Source: Chloroflexota bacterium
GTDB lineage: Bacteria > Chloroflexota > Anaerolineae > JAAYEA01
Assembly: GCA_019873665.1 (NCBI GenBank)
Contig: JAIOAV010000025.1
Location: 1-42,881 of the forward strand
Direction of reading: 5' to 3'
Length of the DNA: 42,881 bases
Made by a program: the position numbers and the translations under genes. A model generated the notes under the pieces. That model did no database searches, was not told the origin of the DNA, and worked only from the letters and a program-made list of their open reading frames with translations. Shown here piece after piece: positions 31,874 to 42,881 of this stretch (position 1 is the stretch's first letter; every line of letters starts with the position of its first letter).

Positions 31874-34024
31874 CTAGCGTCGCGCTGTAACAGGCGACAT
31901 TCTTCGCCGCGCCTCATGCGGCGCGGCCCAGATCCACCGGGTGATGATCTCATAAACTACATGCGGCCACTCTGCTGCCGGATGCGCCGGCTGCACCGTT
32001 TGCGCTGGAACGTCATGGCCGTCCAGTTCGCTCCCCAACGTGCCCGTGATCAGCCAACTGACGGCCAGTGTGCCGGTAGGCGTGGACGTAGCGATCAAGG
32101 TGTGCGTCGGCGTGGGGATGAATGTGGGCGTCCACGTGTGAGTCGGCGAGGGGCCCAGCGTAAAGGTCGGCGTCGGCGCGGTGGCAGTCGGCGAAGCAGT
32201 CAATGTAGGCGTCAACAGCCAGGTGCCCGTCCGGGTGGGTGATGCGGTAAGCGTAGTAGTTGCGGTTGCTGTGACGGTTGCCGTCCCAGACGGGGTGGGT
32301 GTCGGCGTCACGGTTCTCGTCGGGGTCGGCGTGCGCGTGGCAGTCTCGGTGCGCGTTGGCGTATGAGTGCGTGTCTCCGTAGGTGTCCTGGTCGTCGTCC
32401 AGGTGCGGGTGGGCGTTGCTGTGCGGCTCGGCGTTGCCGTCCGTGTGGCGGTCGGTGTCCTGGTCGGCGTGGAGGTGCGCGGCGGCGTATTCGTTGGCAC
32501 CGGCCCGCAACTGATGTTCAAGAGGTACGGGCCTGCCGGCAAGCCCTCCTCAATCGCCTCCACCACGATATAGTACCGGCCTGGCACTGCGTTGTAGATG
32601 ATCTGCTCGTTCTCGTTGAACAGGCTACCAGAAAAGGCCAGATCGTTCCCATCACCATCGTAGAGGGAGAGATCCCAATCCACATTAGTGGGCATATCGG
32701 TCACGGTGATAGTGAGCTGGCCCTCCGTATCGAGATCTATATAGTACACATCCAGGCGATCCCCCTCCGGAGGATTGAGGCTACACTCGTAAGCCTCGCC
32801 GCAGACCAGAGAGCCATAGGCTGAATGCACATCGTCATTGGGCTCAGCGCACGGCCCCTCGGCCTCGCGTGTGGGCGTGACGGTAGGCGTCCGTGTGGGG
32901 CCTACATCCTCCCCACAGGCCACATACAACGTATAGACCCCGGCCGGCGTCGAGGCATCCGGCGCTAGCACGGCGATATAGTATTGGCCTGCCGCAACAT
33001 CGTGGGAGATACTGGGATTGGCGTTGCTGCCGCGCGGCGAAGAGATCACTTCGACCTCACTGCTATCAAAAATAGCGAGGCTCAGATTGCTCCCCTCTGG
33101 CATGTTGATCAGCTCCGCCAGAAGCATCGTGTCTTCCGCCAGCTCGATCATGTACACGTCCGCCAGATCACCACCCAGCGGATTGATGCGACATGTGATC
33201 ACATCACCGCAGGCGACCGGTCCATACGCCGTGTCAAAGCCACCATTCGGCTCGGTGCACGGCCCCTCCTCGTCCGGAGTAGGCGTTACCAGTGGTGTGC
33301 AGCGGACATCCAGAACGTATGGCTGGGTGGCGCTAGCGCCGGAGATTGCCAAGATGCCGATGTAATAGGTCCCCGCATCCGTTCGATATGTGATCCTCTC
33401 ATCCGTGTTCCCCAGATCCGTGGATGCGGCCAGTTCCCGCCCGCTCTGGTCGTAGAGAAACAGGTCCCAGTTGGCGTTCGCCGGGATGTTCTTGAGCTGC
33501 AGCAGCAACTCCGACGAGATCTGAACATTCACATAGTAATAGTCTGCCGTGTCGTCGGTAGGCCAGATCAGGCAACTGACCACAGCGGGGCAACCGAGTG
33601 GCCCATAGGCGGTAGCGATATTCTCATTCGGCTCGGCGCAGACTAGGGTCGGGTCAACGGTGGGGCTCGGGGTAGGTGTGCCGGTCACTGTCCATGTTGC
33701 CGAGGGGGTGCCAACCACCGATGAGGTCGCAGAGGGCGGCGCACTTGGCGATAGCGTGACCGTGCCGGTCAAGGGCGCGGTGATCGTGCCGGTAACGGTG
33801 AGGACGCCCGTCGCGGTGACATCGGGCCCCGGGGTCACGATAGCAGCGCCACGCGTCTCGGTTGGCTTTGGCGCCAGGCCAGGGAAGGCCATGCGGGCAA
33901 GGCTGGCAATGACGATGCCTGCCGCGACGACAAGGAGCAGCTCGACGACAAGCAGCAAAGGGCCATACTTGCGGTTGCGGAGCCTGGTGTACTTGTCCGC
34001 CAACGGTCTCAGTCTTTCATTCAT
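31874..34024 (-). CDS. Membrane-anchored PPC-repeat protein with Thr/Pro stalk
   Basis: A 716-residue surface protein. A short basic cytosolic head precedes one membrane helix (about residues 23-45), then a Thr/Ser/Pro linker, three repeats of about 114 residues (129-242, 256-370, 392-506), a Thr/Arg/Pro stalk (508-652, TRTPT-type), and a 64-residue tail. Each repeat starts C-x-EPN...AYG..CG...C and ends in C, resembles bacterial pre-peptidase C-terminal (PPC) beta-domains, and has four Cys that could form disulfides. ATG 34024 overlaps the regulator's stop by eight bases (ATGAATGA), so it is the third gene of the kinase operon. Its ligand is unknown; a role in sensing or attachment is an inference. 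Confidence 0.78.
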   Translation of the reverse strand: MNERLRPLADKYTRLRNRKYGPLLLVVELLLVVAAGIVIASLARMAFPGLAPKPTETRGAAIVTPGPDVTATGVLTVTGTITAPLTGTVTLSPSAPPSATSSVVGTPSATWTVTGTPTPSPTVDPTLVCAEPNENIATAYGPLGCPAVVSCLIWPTDDTADYYYVNVQISSELLLQLKNIPANANWDLFLYDQSGRELAASTDLGNTDERITYRTDAGTYYIGILAISGASATQPYVLDVRCTPLVTPTPDEEGPCTEPNGGFDTAYGPVACGDVITCRINPLGGDLADVYMIELAEDTMLLAELINMPEGSNLSLAIFDSSEVEVISSPRGSNANPSISHDVAAGQYYIAVLAPDASTPAGVYTLYVACGEDVGPTRTPTVTPTREAEGPCAEPNDDVHSAYGSLVCGEAYECSLNPPEGDRLDVYYIDLDTEGQLTITVTDMPTNVDWDLSLYDGDGNDLAFSGSLFNENEQIIYNAVPGRYYIVVEAIEEGLPAGPYLLNISCGPVPTNTPPRTSTPTRTPTATRTATPSRTATPTRTWTTTRTPTETRTHTPTRTETATRTPTPTRTVTPTPTPSGTATVTATATTTLTASPTRTGTWLLTPTLTASPTATAPTPTFTLGPSPTHTWTPTFIPTPTHTLIATSTPTGTLAVSWLITGTLGSELDGHDVPAQTVQPAHPAAEWPHVVYEIITRWIWAAPHEARRRMSPVTARR
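32069..32503. repeat. Low-complexity coding repeat (Thr/Pro/Arg stalk)
   Basis: Degenerate 6-12-base tandem repeats (on the plus strand GTnGGNGT-like) encoding the TRTPTxT stalk of the PPC-repeat protein. Copy number may vary between strains through slippage. The weaker stretch at about 15546-15735 in the DUF3048 gene has the same character. Confidence 0.75.
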
Positions 34025-34766
34025 CTTGATCTGGGCCACGATCTTCTGAGGACTCTTTGCCTGTCTTATAGTCCACAAAGCGGTATCCGACGCCGCGCTC
34101 GTTAAAGATGTACTTGGGGTTAGCGGGATCCGGCTCGATCTTTTGTCTGAGGTAGGTGATGTAGAGGCGGAGCAGGTGCGTATCGTCGCGGTACTCGTAC
34201 CCCCACACTTTGGACAGGAGCGTCTCGTGCGTCATCACCCAACCCGCATTGTTGACCAGGTGATATAGTAAGCGATATTCTGTCGGGCGCAACTTGATGC
34301 GCTGTCCGCGCACCACCACTTCGCGTCGCTGGAAATCAACGGTCAGGTCCTCGTCAATCACGATGGCACTCTTGCCAACAGGCGCAGGGATGGCAGCACG
34401 GCGCAAGACCGCCCCGATGCGGCTAGATAGCTCACGCGGGCTAAAGGGCTTGGTCACATAGTCATCTGCCCCCAGGTGTAGCCCCTTGACCTTGTCATCC
34501 TCCTCATCCTTGATAGTCAACATGATAACGGGCACCGTCGAGATCTGACGGATTGCCTGCAGGGCCTCAAAACCGTCCATCTCCGGCATCATCACATCCA
34601 GCAATACCAGATCCGGCAAATCTTCCCGCACGCGATTCACCGCCTCCATTCCGTTCGGCGCCTCGATCACATCATACCCTTCCAGCTCCAGATTCATGCG
34701 AACAAAACGGCGCATGCGTGCTTCGTCATCAACGATCAGGATCAGTTTCTTGCGATCTTCGCTCAT
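34017..34766 (-). CDS. OmpR/PhoB-family response regulator
   Basis: A 249-residue two-component regulator. The receiver domain has the acidic pair D13/D14, phosphorylation site D57 ([13 protein letters not shown]), T84 and K106 (VTKPFSP). The C-terminal winged helix (about 135-235) ends with [32 protein letters not shown], the DNA-contact region of OmpR/PhoB proteins. Upstream in-frame codons reach 34874, but ATG 34766 ([15 protein letters not shown]) is right. It follows its probable kinase by 32 bases and overlaps the PPC-repeat gene. OmpR/PhoB regulators bind 11-bp tandem repeats, as found at 31209-31306. Confidence 0.95.
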   Translation of the reverse strand: MSEDRKKLILIVDDEARMRRFVRMNLELEGYDVIEAPNGMEAVNRVREDLPDLVLLDVMMPEMDGFEALQAIRQISTVPVIMLTIKDEEDDKVKGLHLGADDYVTKPFSPRELSSRIGAVLRRAAIPAPVGKSAIVIDEDLTVDFQRREVVVRGQRIKLRPTEYRLLYHLVNNAGWVMTHETLLSKVWGYEYRDDTHLLRLYITYLRQKIEPDPANPKYIFNERGVGYRFVDYKTGKESSEDRGPDQDE

Positions 34767-34798
34767 GTCCTCGCTCCCAGCCCCCGCAAAGGTCCAGC

Positions 34799-36403
34799 CT
34801 AGGTGGCAACCGTGTCGGCGCGCGGCAGCGTAAAGGTAAAGGTGCTTCCGTGCCCGGGCTCGCTCTCTACCCAAATGCGTCCGCCGTGAGCTTCGATGAT
34901 CGCCCGGCAGAGAAACAGGCCCAGCCCCACGCCCGGGGTGCGACGCGAGAGGCCCGAATCGAGACGCGAAAAAGGCAGGAACAGCCGTTCCTGCTCATCA
35001 GGGGCGATGCCGATCCCCTGATCGCTCACATACACGACCACCTCATGCGCATCCGCATAGCCACCAATGCGGATTTCCTTCCCCTGCGGCGAGTACTTGA
35101 TGGCATTCGTGAGCAGGTTGTAGAACACGCCCTCCAGACGAGCCGAGTCGCCGATCACCACGGGAAAGTCCTCAGGGAACTCGAGGATGAAGCGATGCGC
35201 CGTCTGTGTCTGCAGGCGGCTGGCGACCTTCTGCGCCAGCTTGGGAATAGAAAGATCGCTCATCTCCAGCTTGAGCACACCCGCCTGAATACGAGAGGCG
35301 TCCAGCAGATTATCAATCAGGCTGGCGAGTTTGTCGCTCTCCTCTTCGATGATCGAGAGACCCTCGCGCAGTGTCTGCTGATCCCAGTCGGCATCTTCGC
35401 GGCGCAGCGTTCCGGCATATCCCTTGATCAGCGCTACCGGTGTCTTGAGCTCGTGCGAGATCACCGAGATAAAGGTGGACTTCATCTCCTCGGCCTCGCG
35501 GAAGCGCGTGATGTCGTGCACATTGCAGATCACATTGATGAGCTGATCCTCTTCGTCGTAGAGCGGCGTGCACGTCACTCCGACGGTGACGATGTGTCCA
35601 TTCGCCCGCACCAGATCTCCTTCATGGTAGCTGGGCGCGCGCCCTGTCTCCGCGAACAACGGGCAAGGGGTATGTGGCAAGGGTCGGCCTTGGCGGTCGC
35701 GCAGTGCCAGAATCTCATGGCACAAACGGCCTCTCGCCCGCTCAACCGGCCAGCCGGACAGGCGCGACAACGACCGGTTGATGACTTCTACGCGATGGTA
35801 GCGATCGAGGATCATGATGCCGTCGGCACTGTGCGCGATGATCGCGTCGAGGCGGCGTTTTTCGTCCGATACCTGCTGGTACAATCGCGCATTGCGCACC
35901 GCAATGGCCGCCTGGTCGGCAAAGCTGGCCAAGACCAGGCGGTCATTCGGGGAGAAGGCGTGATCACGCGTGCGAAAGACATAGATGATCCCTTCCAGGC
36001 TGTCTTCCAGGATCAATGGCAGCGCCACAACCTGGCGCAACGTGATGCCTACCGCCGCGCTCACCAACGCCAGCCGGGCAGGCAGGTCCGGGATACGCCA
36101 ATGCGACAGCTCTGTCCGACCGTGGTACATGGGAAGGTCCGCCCATAGCGGCTTGAAGAGCGGCAGGACGGCGGCAGGAATGCCAGAGCCGGCACGGACG
36201 CTGAACTGGCCATCCGTTCCGCGCAGGGCGATCAGACCGATCTCGCCGCCCAGCATTTCTACGGCGCTGCCGAGGATCAAACGCAGCAACGAGGGCAGAT
36301 CCAGCCGCGAGGTCATGGCGCGACTGATCTGGAGCAGGTATTCCCTCTGCCTGAGCTGATAATCCTCAACCACGGCGTTCTCCCCCACGATGCTTTCGCC
36401 CAT
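34799..36403 (-). CDS. Sensor histidine kinase (GAF-PAS-HisKA-HATPase)
   Basis: A 534-residue cytosolic kinase with no membrane segment. An N-terminal GAF-like domain (about residues 25-175) is followed by a PAS domain (185-300), HisKA with phosphoacceptor H317 ([12 protein letters not shown]), and HATPase with N-box [24 protein letters not shown], and [18 protein letters not shown]. The PAS domain carries C228 (RLCHEIL) and C247 (TPCPLF), a spaced Cys pair seen in some PAS domains that may bind a cofactor or respond to redox state. It is transcribed with the PhoB-type regulator and the PPC-repeat protein and is divergent from lon. Confidence 0.94.
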   Translation of the reverse strand: MGESIVGENAVVEDYQLRQREYLLQISRAMTSRLDLPSLLRLILGSAVEMLGGEIGLIALRGTDGQFSVRAGSGIPAAVLPLFKPLWADLPMYHGRTELSHWRIPDLPARLALVSAAVGITLRQVVALPLILEDSLEGIIYVFRTRDHAFSPNDRLVLASFADQAAIAVRNARLYQQVSDEKRRLDAIIAHSADGIMILDRYHRVEVINRSLSRLSGWPVERARGRLCHEILALRDRQGRPLPHTPCPLFAETGRAPSYHEGDLVRANGHIVTVGVTCTPLYDEEDQLINVICNVHDITRFREAEEMKSTFISVISHELKTPVALIKGYAGTLRREDADWDQQTLREGLSIIEEESDKLASLIDNLLDASRIQAGVLKLEMSDLSIPKLAQKVASRLQTQTAHRFILEFPEDFPVVIGDSARLEGVFYNLLTNAIKYSPQGKEIRIGGYADAHEVVVYVSDQGIGIAPDEQERLFLPFSRLDSGLSRRTPGVGLGLFLCRAIIEAHGGRIWVESEPGHGSTFTFTLPRADTVAT

Positions 36404-36443
36404 TGTACTACTGTATCAGAGCAGAAGCAAAGGAATCGCCCGT

Positions 36444-36472
36444 TTGGGACAAATGAACAATGGTGGTAGAAT
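36444..36472 (+). promoter_or_regulatory. Putative promoter of lon
   Basis: TTGGGA (36444-36449), 17 bases, TAGAAT (36467-36472). This leaves a long leader of about 180 bases before lon ATG 36663, in which no further element is recognisable. The gap 36404-36662 contains no gene. Confidence 0.42.
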
Positions 36473-36662
36473 ATGGGAATTGGGAGCAGGCGGCGTTCCG
36501 CCGAATCGCAGAAAGGGCGTCTGACCTGGCGCGATCCAGGCAGAGACGCCGCGATGATGCTCACTGCTGCCAGGATGGGAGTGTGCCTCTGACACAGATG
36601 CCACAGAGCAGCGGCAGAGGAGGTATCCTTGCTGACAACGCGACAATTGGAGAGAAAGAAGA

Positions 36663-39120
<2,458 letters not shown>

Positions 39121-39149
<29 letters not shown>

Positions 39150-39492
39150 TACGGATATCGCCCCTCTCGTCCAGAAGTTGCTAGAGTTCGAAGGGCATCA
39201 GGCGATTCTGGTGCAAGAGCCGCGCGAAGCGGCAGCGGTCGTGTGGCGAGAAAAGCCCGATCTCGTCTATCTCGATGTTCGCCTCACGGCAGAACTGGAC
39301 GGCTTTGCGATCTTGCGCCAGATTCGCAGCAGGCTCGATGTGCCGGTGCTGATGTGCTCCGGCTTAAGCCTGGAACAAAAGTGTCTAGACGCGGGAGCCA
39401 ACGCGTTTTTGCTCAAGCCGTTCGATTTCCGCGAGTTGATGGATGGCATCAAGCGGGCGACGGCGAGTAGTAAGGAGGTGAAGAGGCTATAG
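39121..39492 (+). CDS. Stand-alone receiver-domain protein
   Basis: A 123-residue CheY-like receiver with no output domain. It begins [12 protein letters not shown] (acidic pair E8/D10), with phosphorylation site D52 in [15 protein letters not shown]80 in place of the usual Thr/Ser, and K99 in FLLKPFDF. The GTG start at 39121 lies inside the end of lon, with AAGGAG at 39109-39114; the two are therefore translationally coupled. Single receivers act through protein partners or as phosphate sinks. The kinase might be the one at 34799-36403 but could be elsewhere. The frame also extends further upstream, but that part is the lon overlap. Confidence 0.85.
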
Positions 39493-39542
39493 GCAGAAGA
39501 CCCGAAACAAATGAAAGAGGAAGTACAACAAGAAGAAAACAG

Positions 39543-41237
39543 ATGGAATGGCACAGAATTGATTTGCACATTCACACACCCGCATCCCAGCTCTGCTATG
39601 AGGAGCCGGAAGTAACCTATTTGCAGATCCTGCAAAAGGCGGCAGAACGCGGATTGGATATCATAGCCTTTACGGATCACAACACCGTGGCGGGTTATGC
39701 GGGCATGCGCGCCCGGATTAGCGCTCTGGAGATGCTAGAGAAGCTCGACCGGCTGCGGCCGGAGGAGCGGCAGGAATTGGAGGAGTACCGACGGCTGCTG
39801 AAAAAGGTGCTTGTCCTCCCCGGTTTTGAGCTGACCGCGACATTGGGCTTTCACATTCTCGGCATCTTTTCGGAGCAAACGAGCATTCGCGAGCTGGAAC
39901 ATATTCTGCTGGACTTGCGCGTCCCGCCGGAGAAGTTGGACCTCGGCTCGAGCGAGGTTGGGGCCACAGTTGATGTATTGACTGCGTACCGGATCATTGC
40001 CGAAACAGGTGGTCTGGTCATTGCCGCGCATGCCAACTCGACTCATGGCGTCGCCATGCTGGGGTATGATTTCGGCGGTCAGACCAAGATCGCTTACACG
40101 CAGGACCCCAATCTGCACGCCCTGGAGTTGACGGATCTAGATAGCACCCGACGTCGCTCCACGGCGTCTTTCTTTAGCGGCGCCAAGCCGGAATATCCTC
40201 GCCGGATGCATTGCATCCAGGGGTCGGACGCGCATCGCTTGGTGCGAGACCCAAAAGATAAGAACCGGCTCGGCGTGGGCGATCGCGTTACCGAGGTGTT
40301 GCTGCCGGAGGTGAGCTTTGCAGCGTTGCGCGAGTTGTTCTTGCAGGATGACTTTGCGCGCACGCGCCCCTACCGGCCCGAGACCAAGCCCTTCGATCAT
40401 ATCCAGGCGGCGCGTGAACAGGGGCCCAATATCGTGCAATCGTTTCACGAATCGGCCAGCCGGCAGCGTGGCCGTCTGCGAGCTATCCTGCGCGATGTAG
40501 TGGCCTTTGCCAACACGAACGGGGGCACGATCTATGTTGGCGTGAGCGCTAATGCCAAGACGCCGGTTGTGGGCGTGCAGCGATCCGAAGAGGTGATGAA
40601 CACGCTCAAGGCCGAAGTGCAAAAGATGATCACGCCGCCGCTGAATCTGACGATTGACGTGCAAAAGAGCGACAATAAGGATGTCATCCGCATTGTTGTC
40701 CCCAAGGGGTCGACTCCGCCGTATGTGCTAGGCGGCGACCAGATCTACATCCGTCAAGAGTCCCAGACCAGCCTCGCCGTCCGAGATGAGATCGTCGCCC
40801 TCGTCAAGCAGCAGCTGCTGGAGCAGGGCGTCATCCCACAGGAGGAGCCAGTCAAACAGGAGGAGGTGGCGGAGGCGGGCGTGCCCGCCGTCGAACCACC
40901 CAAAACCGGCGTCGAGATCATAGAAAGCGTCGAGCGCAAAGGGGTGGTGTACCACTCACTCAAGGATTTGCGGAACGGCAGCGTGGTGCGAGACGTTACG
41001 CGTTCCTCAGCGCGCCGCCTTTGGCGTTACGCCATCACTCAGGAAGAAAACGGCAAGGCCAAGCCAGACGAGATCAAGTGGGATGGGGATATTGGCCTCT
41101 GGCGCAAACGCAAGTGGGCCGGGCGCACACGCTACGATTTCGTGCAACGGGACGCCGAGGGCAAGATACACATCTATTATGGCGTCTCTGATGAGGGGAT
41201 CCACGGCGAGTGGCGCAAGTTCGTGGAGACCGTATAG
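39543..41237 (+). CDS. PHP phosphoesterase - AlbA_2 (Schlafen-type) fusion protein
   Basis: A 564-residue cytosolic protein with two recognisable domains. Residues 1 to about 265 are a PHP metal-dependent phosphoesterase: IDLHIHTPAS (H9, H11), AFTDHNTVAGY, PGFELTATLGFHILGIF, IAAHANSTHG and GSDAHRLV, thus all main metal ligands. Residues about 285-430 are an AlbA_2/Schlafen-type domain (ESASRQRGRLRAILRDVVAFANTNGGTIYVGVSANAKTPVVGV, then IRIVVPKGSTPPYVLGGDQIYIRQ), linked to nucleic-acid binding. An acidic linker and a C-terminal 100-residue part (VERKGVVYHSLKDLRNGSVVRDV...) follow, not assigned. The combination suggests a nucleic acid-processing enzyme or nucleotide hydrolase; function not known. 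Confidence 0.82.
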   Translation: MEWHRIDLHIHTPASQLCYEEPEVTYLQILQKAAERGLDIIAFTDHNTVAGYAGMRARISALEMLEKLDRLRPEERQELEEYRRLLKKVLVLPGFELTATLGFHILGIFSEQTSIRELEHILLDLRVPPEKLDLGSSEVGATVDVLTAYRIIAETGGLVIAAHANSTHGVAMLGYDFGGQTKIAYTQDPNLHALELTDLDSTRRRSTASFFSGAKPEYPRRMHCIQGSDAHRLVRDPKDKNRLGVGDRVTEVLLPEVSFAALRELFLQDDFARTRPYRPETKPFDHIQAAREQGPNIVQSFHESASRQRGRLRAILRDVVAFANTNGGTIYVGVSANAKTPVVGVQRSEEVMNTLKAEVQKMITPPLNLTIDVQKSDNKDVIRIVVPKGSTPPYVLGGDQIYIRQESQTSLAVRDEIVALVKQQLLEQGVIPQEEPVKQEEVAEAGVPAVEPPKTGVEIIESVERKGVVYHSLKDLRNGSVVRDVTRSSARRLWRYAITQEENGKAKPDEIKWDGDIGLWRKRKWAGRTRYDFVQRDAEGKIHIYYGVSDEGIHGEWRKFVETV

Positions 41238-41301
41238 TATTTCGATCTGATCTGACGGGTGGAGGCGCGAGTCTCTGACCTATTCGGGTAGCGATGGATG
41301 A

Positions 41302-41342
41302 GCTGGCGGGCATAGCAGCGCTAGACCGCGATGCTCGCCAGC
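41302..41342 (+). other. Long imperfect hairpin between PHP-AlbA and RNase Z genes
   Basis: GCTGGCGGGCAT (41302-41313) pairs with ATGCTCGCCAGC (41331-41342), 12 pairs with one G-U, around a 17-base loop. No T-run follows, so it is not a standard terminator. A second smaller inverted repeat, GAGATC/GATCTC, is at 41374-41391. The rest of the 275-base gap contains no gene that I can recognise. Confidence 0.55.
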
Positions 41343-41512
41343 GGCACGGTGCGAATGTGCAGATGGCACAGCTGAGATCGCGCGTGATCTCTCGGCAGAG
41401 CGAGCCTTGTGTTCGTGGTCACGCTTCTTGATACTGCCTGCAAAACGCGCCCTTGCGCGGTCGCCATGCCCATGATCCGTCATGCCAGCCATGTCGCGAC
41501 GATAGGAGATGC

Positions 41513-42430
41513 ATGTTCGAGCTGACCTTTTTGGGCACATCGGCGTCCGCGCCTTCCATCGAGCGGGGTCTGCCAGCGGCGATGTTGCTGCATCGCGACC
41601 AGCGATTCCTGATTGATTGCGGCGAGGGCACCCAGCGGCAGCTCCTAGCCAGTGGTCTGGGCTTCAAGAAATTGGACAAGGTGCTGCTCACGCATGGCCA
41701 TCTGGATCACATCCTCGGCCTGGGCGGCCTCGTGTCCACCTTCGCCCGCTGGGAGGCGGCATCGGAGCTTACCATCTATGGCGGGAGGTGGGCGCTGGAG
41801 CGCGTGCGTAATCTGCTACAGGGCGTGGTCTTTCGCGGCGAGGATCCAGAGATCGCCATCGCCTACCGCGAGGTGGAGGCCGGCGTAGTCTGGCAGAGCG
41901 ACTATCTCACTGTCAATGCATTCCCTGTCAGTCACCGCGGCCCCGGCTGCTATGGGTACGAGTTCCGCGAGGCCAGTCACCGCCCCTTCCTGGTGGAAGC
42001 GGCGGAGCGGCTGGGCGTGCCTCCGGGCCCGGAACGGCGGCGTCTTGTGGAGGGGAATGCTATCACGCTGGCCGATGGGACGGTAATCCAACCCGATCAG
42101 GTCTTGGGCGAAGAGATCCCGGGCGCACGTCTGGTCTATGTAGGCGATGCTGGACGCACCGACAACCTGGTGGATGTCGCGTGCGGCGCGGACGCGCTGG
42201 TGATCGAGGCTACATACGTTCACGCTGAGGCAGAGCTAGCGGCTACTTTCGGCCATCTCACGGCGCGACAGGCCGCGGAGTTGGCCAGCGTTGCCGGCGT
42301 CAAAACCCTCTATCTCACTCATCTGTCGCGGCGGTATCCGGTCAAAGCGATCCTGGATGAAGCGAAGACGATCTTTCCGAATGCCATTGTGGCGCGAGAC
42401 CTCGATGTCGTGCGCATCGTAAAGGGGTGA
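41513..42430 (+). CDS. rnz: Ribonuclease Z
   Basis: A 305-residue metallo-beta-lactamase-fold endonuclease that cuts the 3' trailer of tRNA precursors. It begins MFELTFLGTSASAPSIERG, has the metal-binding THGHLDH (H61, H63, D65, H66), a His in FPVSHRGPGCYGYEF, YVGDAGRT with the bridging Asp, IEATY, and GHLTARQAAELA and TLYLTHLSRRY late in the protein; all fit RNase Z. The frame is open to 41453, but ATG 41513 has TAGGAG at 41503-41508. The UbiD gene follows after six bases. Confidence 0.94.
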   Translation: MFELTFLGTSASAPSIERGLPAAMLLHRDQRFLIDCGEGTQRQLLASGLGFKKLDKVLLTHGHLDHILGLGGLVSTFARWEAASELTIYGGRWALERVRNLLQGVVFRGEDPEIAIAYREVEAGVVWQSDYLTVNAFPVSHRGPGCYGYEFREASHRPFLVEAAERLGVPPGPERRRLVEGNAITLADGTVIQPDQVLGEEIPGARLVYVGDAGRTDNLVDVACGADALVIEATYVHAEAELAATFGHLTARQAAELASVAGVKTLYLTHLSRRYPVKAILDEAKTIFPNAIVARDLDVVRIVKG

Positions 42431-42436
42431 TAGTCA

Positions 42437-42881
42437 ATGAGCCTGCGAGACCTGCTGAGCAAGATGAAGCAGTTGGGGCTGGTCAAAACCATCACCGAGC
42501 CGGTGGATCCCTACCTTGAGGCAGCGCGGCTCATCCACAAGCTGGAGGGGCAACCTGTCCTCTTGCGTGCGTCGCGTGGCTCTGCCTATCCCATCGTGGC
42601 GGGGATCTGCTCAACCCGCGATCTCATGGCGCTGGGGCTGGGCGTGCCCAAGGAACGGCTCCTGTTCCGCCTGGCAGAGGCGCTGGATAACCCCGTGCCG
42701 CCGCTGATGGTGTCCGACGCGCCGTGTCAGCAGGTCGTCGAGCCGACAGTAGATCTGCGGTCTCTGCCGATCCTCACGCACCTGCCCGGCGATGGCGGCC
42801 CCTATGTTACATCGGGTGTGGCGGTGATCAAGGACCCGGACTATGGCCGGAACAGCGCCTTCCACCGGCTGATGCTGCTGG
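42437..42881 (+). CDS. UbiD-family decarboxylase, N-terminal part (partial)
   Basis: The first 148 codons of a gene cut by the window edge. It begins MSLRDLLSKMKQLGLVKTI and reads on to GQPVLLRASRGSAYPIVAGICSTR, then GVPKERLLFRLAEALDNPVPP, and LRSLPILTHLPGDGGPYVTSGVAVIKDPDYGRNSAFHRL. These are the N-terminal parts of the UbiD superfamily, prenylated-FMN-dependent enzymes that (de)carboxylate aromatic or alpha,beta-unsaturated acids. The catalytic Arg-Glu-Glu residues lie beyond the edge. ATG 42437 has AAAGGGG upstream. Whether a UbiX partner follows cannot be seen. Confidence 0.88.
   Translation, partial: MSLRDLLSKMKQLGLVKTITEPVDPYLEAARLIHKLEGQPVLLRASRGSAYPIVAGICSTRDLMALGLGVPKERLLFRLAEALDNPVPPLMVSDAPCQQVVEPTVDLRSLPILTHLPGDGGPYVTSGVAVIKDPDYGRNSAFHRLMLL

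Noticed and set aside
32069-32503. CRISPR-like or minisatellite array on DNA level
   Set aside because: Repeats are short, degenerate and in frame with the Thr/Pro stalk; there are no spacers and no cas genes.
34553-36148. A 531-codon plus-strand open frame opposite the histidine kinase and regulator
   Set aside because: Composition typical of a shadow frame; the minus strand carries all kinase and receiver motifs.

Overview
The window is about 42.9 kb of GC-rich (roughly 60 % by eye) bacterial chromosome. Gene order and protein style point to a member of the Chloroflexota, probably Anaerolineae/Caldilineae-like. The reasons are the run recG-coaD-(coiled coil)-yceD-rpmF-fabD-fabG-asp23-nusB, single-membrane surface proteins with long Thr/Pro stalks, a class-specific mix of DUF58/MoxR/DUF4129 genes, and a YkoEDC-type thiamine transporter. 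This assignment is an inference from gene content. There is no rRNA, tRNA, CRISPR or insertion sequence. No ordinary coding gap is longer than about 310 bases.

Layout. 1-5233 (+): translation and lipid housekeeping genes, with a consensus sigma-70 promoter before yceD and a terminator after rpmF. 5249-14157 (-): a CHAP-domain exported hydrolase, a SelW-like selenoprotein read through an in-frame UGA, and a catabolic-looking cluster (Gfo/Idh oxidoreductase, class III aminotransferase, cupin, GH38 alpha-mannosidase, UROD/methyltransferase-like protein). 14366-16667 (+): a family 2 glycosyltransferase and a DUF3048 lipoprotein. 16780-20310 (-): the complete nadC-nadA-nadB de novo NAD operon behind a strong promoter. 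20453-24087 (-): MoxR ATPase, DUF58 and DUF4129 membrane protein. 24302-24709 (-): ssb with two tandem promoters. 24859-28922 (-): thiamine operon, namely promoter, TPP riboswitch, terminator, thiamine pyrophosphokinase, ykoE, ykoD, ykoC. 29011-31159 (-): dnaK and a 65-residue Cys-rich protein, the latter divergent from hsp20 (31364-31822, +). 31874-36403 (-): histidine kinase, PhoB-type regulator and a membrane-anchored PPC-repeat/Thr-stalk protein, overlapping and evidently one operon. 36663-42881 (+): lon, a receiver-only protein, a PHP+AlbA fusion, RNase Z, and the start of a UbiD decarboxylase.

Two items stand out. (1) At 6470-6703 (-) a 77-codon gene carries UGA exactly at the second redox position of a C-x-x-[C/U] motif in a SelW/Rdx protein. 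A six-base-pair hairpin lies 22 nt downstream that fits the bacterial SECIS model. Ordinary ORF calling splits and loses this gene. (2) At 31209-31306, between the Cys-rich protein and hsp20, lie eight copies of an 11-base unit (consensus aGCGyTAGAGn). Four sit on each strand in exact 11-bp register, mirror-symmetric, and each arm abuts the -10 region of one divergent promoter. This looks like a multi-site operator of the kind used by OmpR/PhoB-type regulators, and a PhoB-type regulator is encoded 2.7 kb away.

How the genes work together: the nad and thiamine operons supply cofactors (NAD, TPP). dnaK, hsp20 and lon form a protein quality-control neighbourhood. The sensor kinase operon and the receiver next to lon add signalling to that neighbourhood. 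The function of the mannosidase cluster can only be guessed as turnover of a mannose-containing or modified sugar compound.
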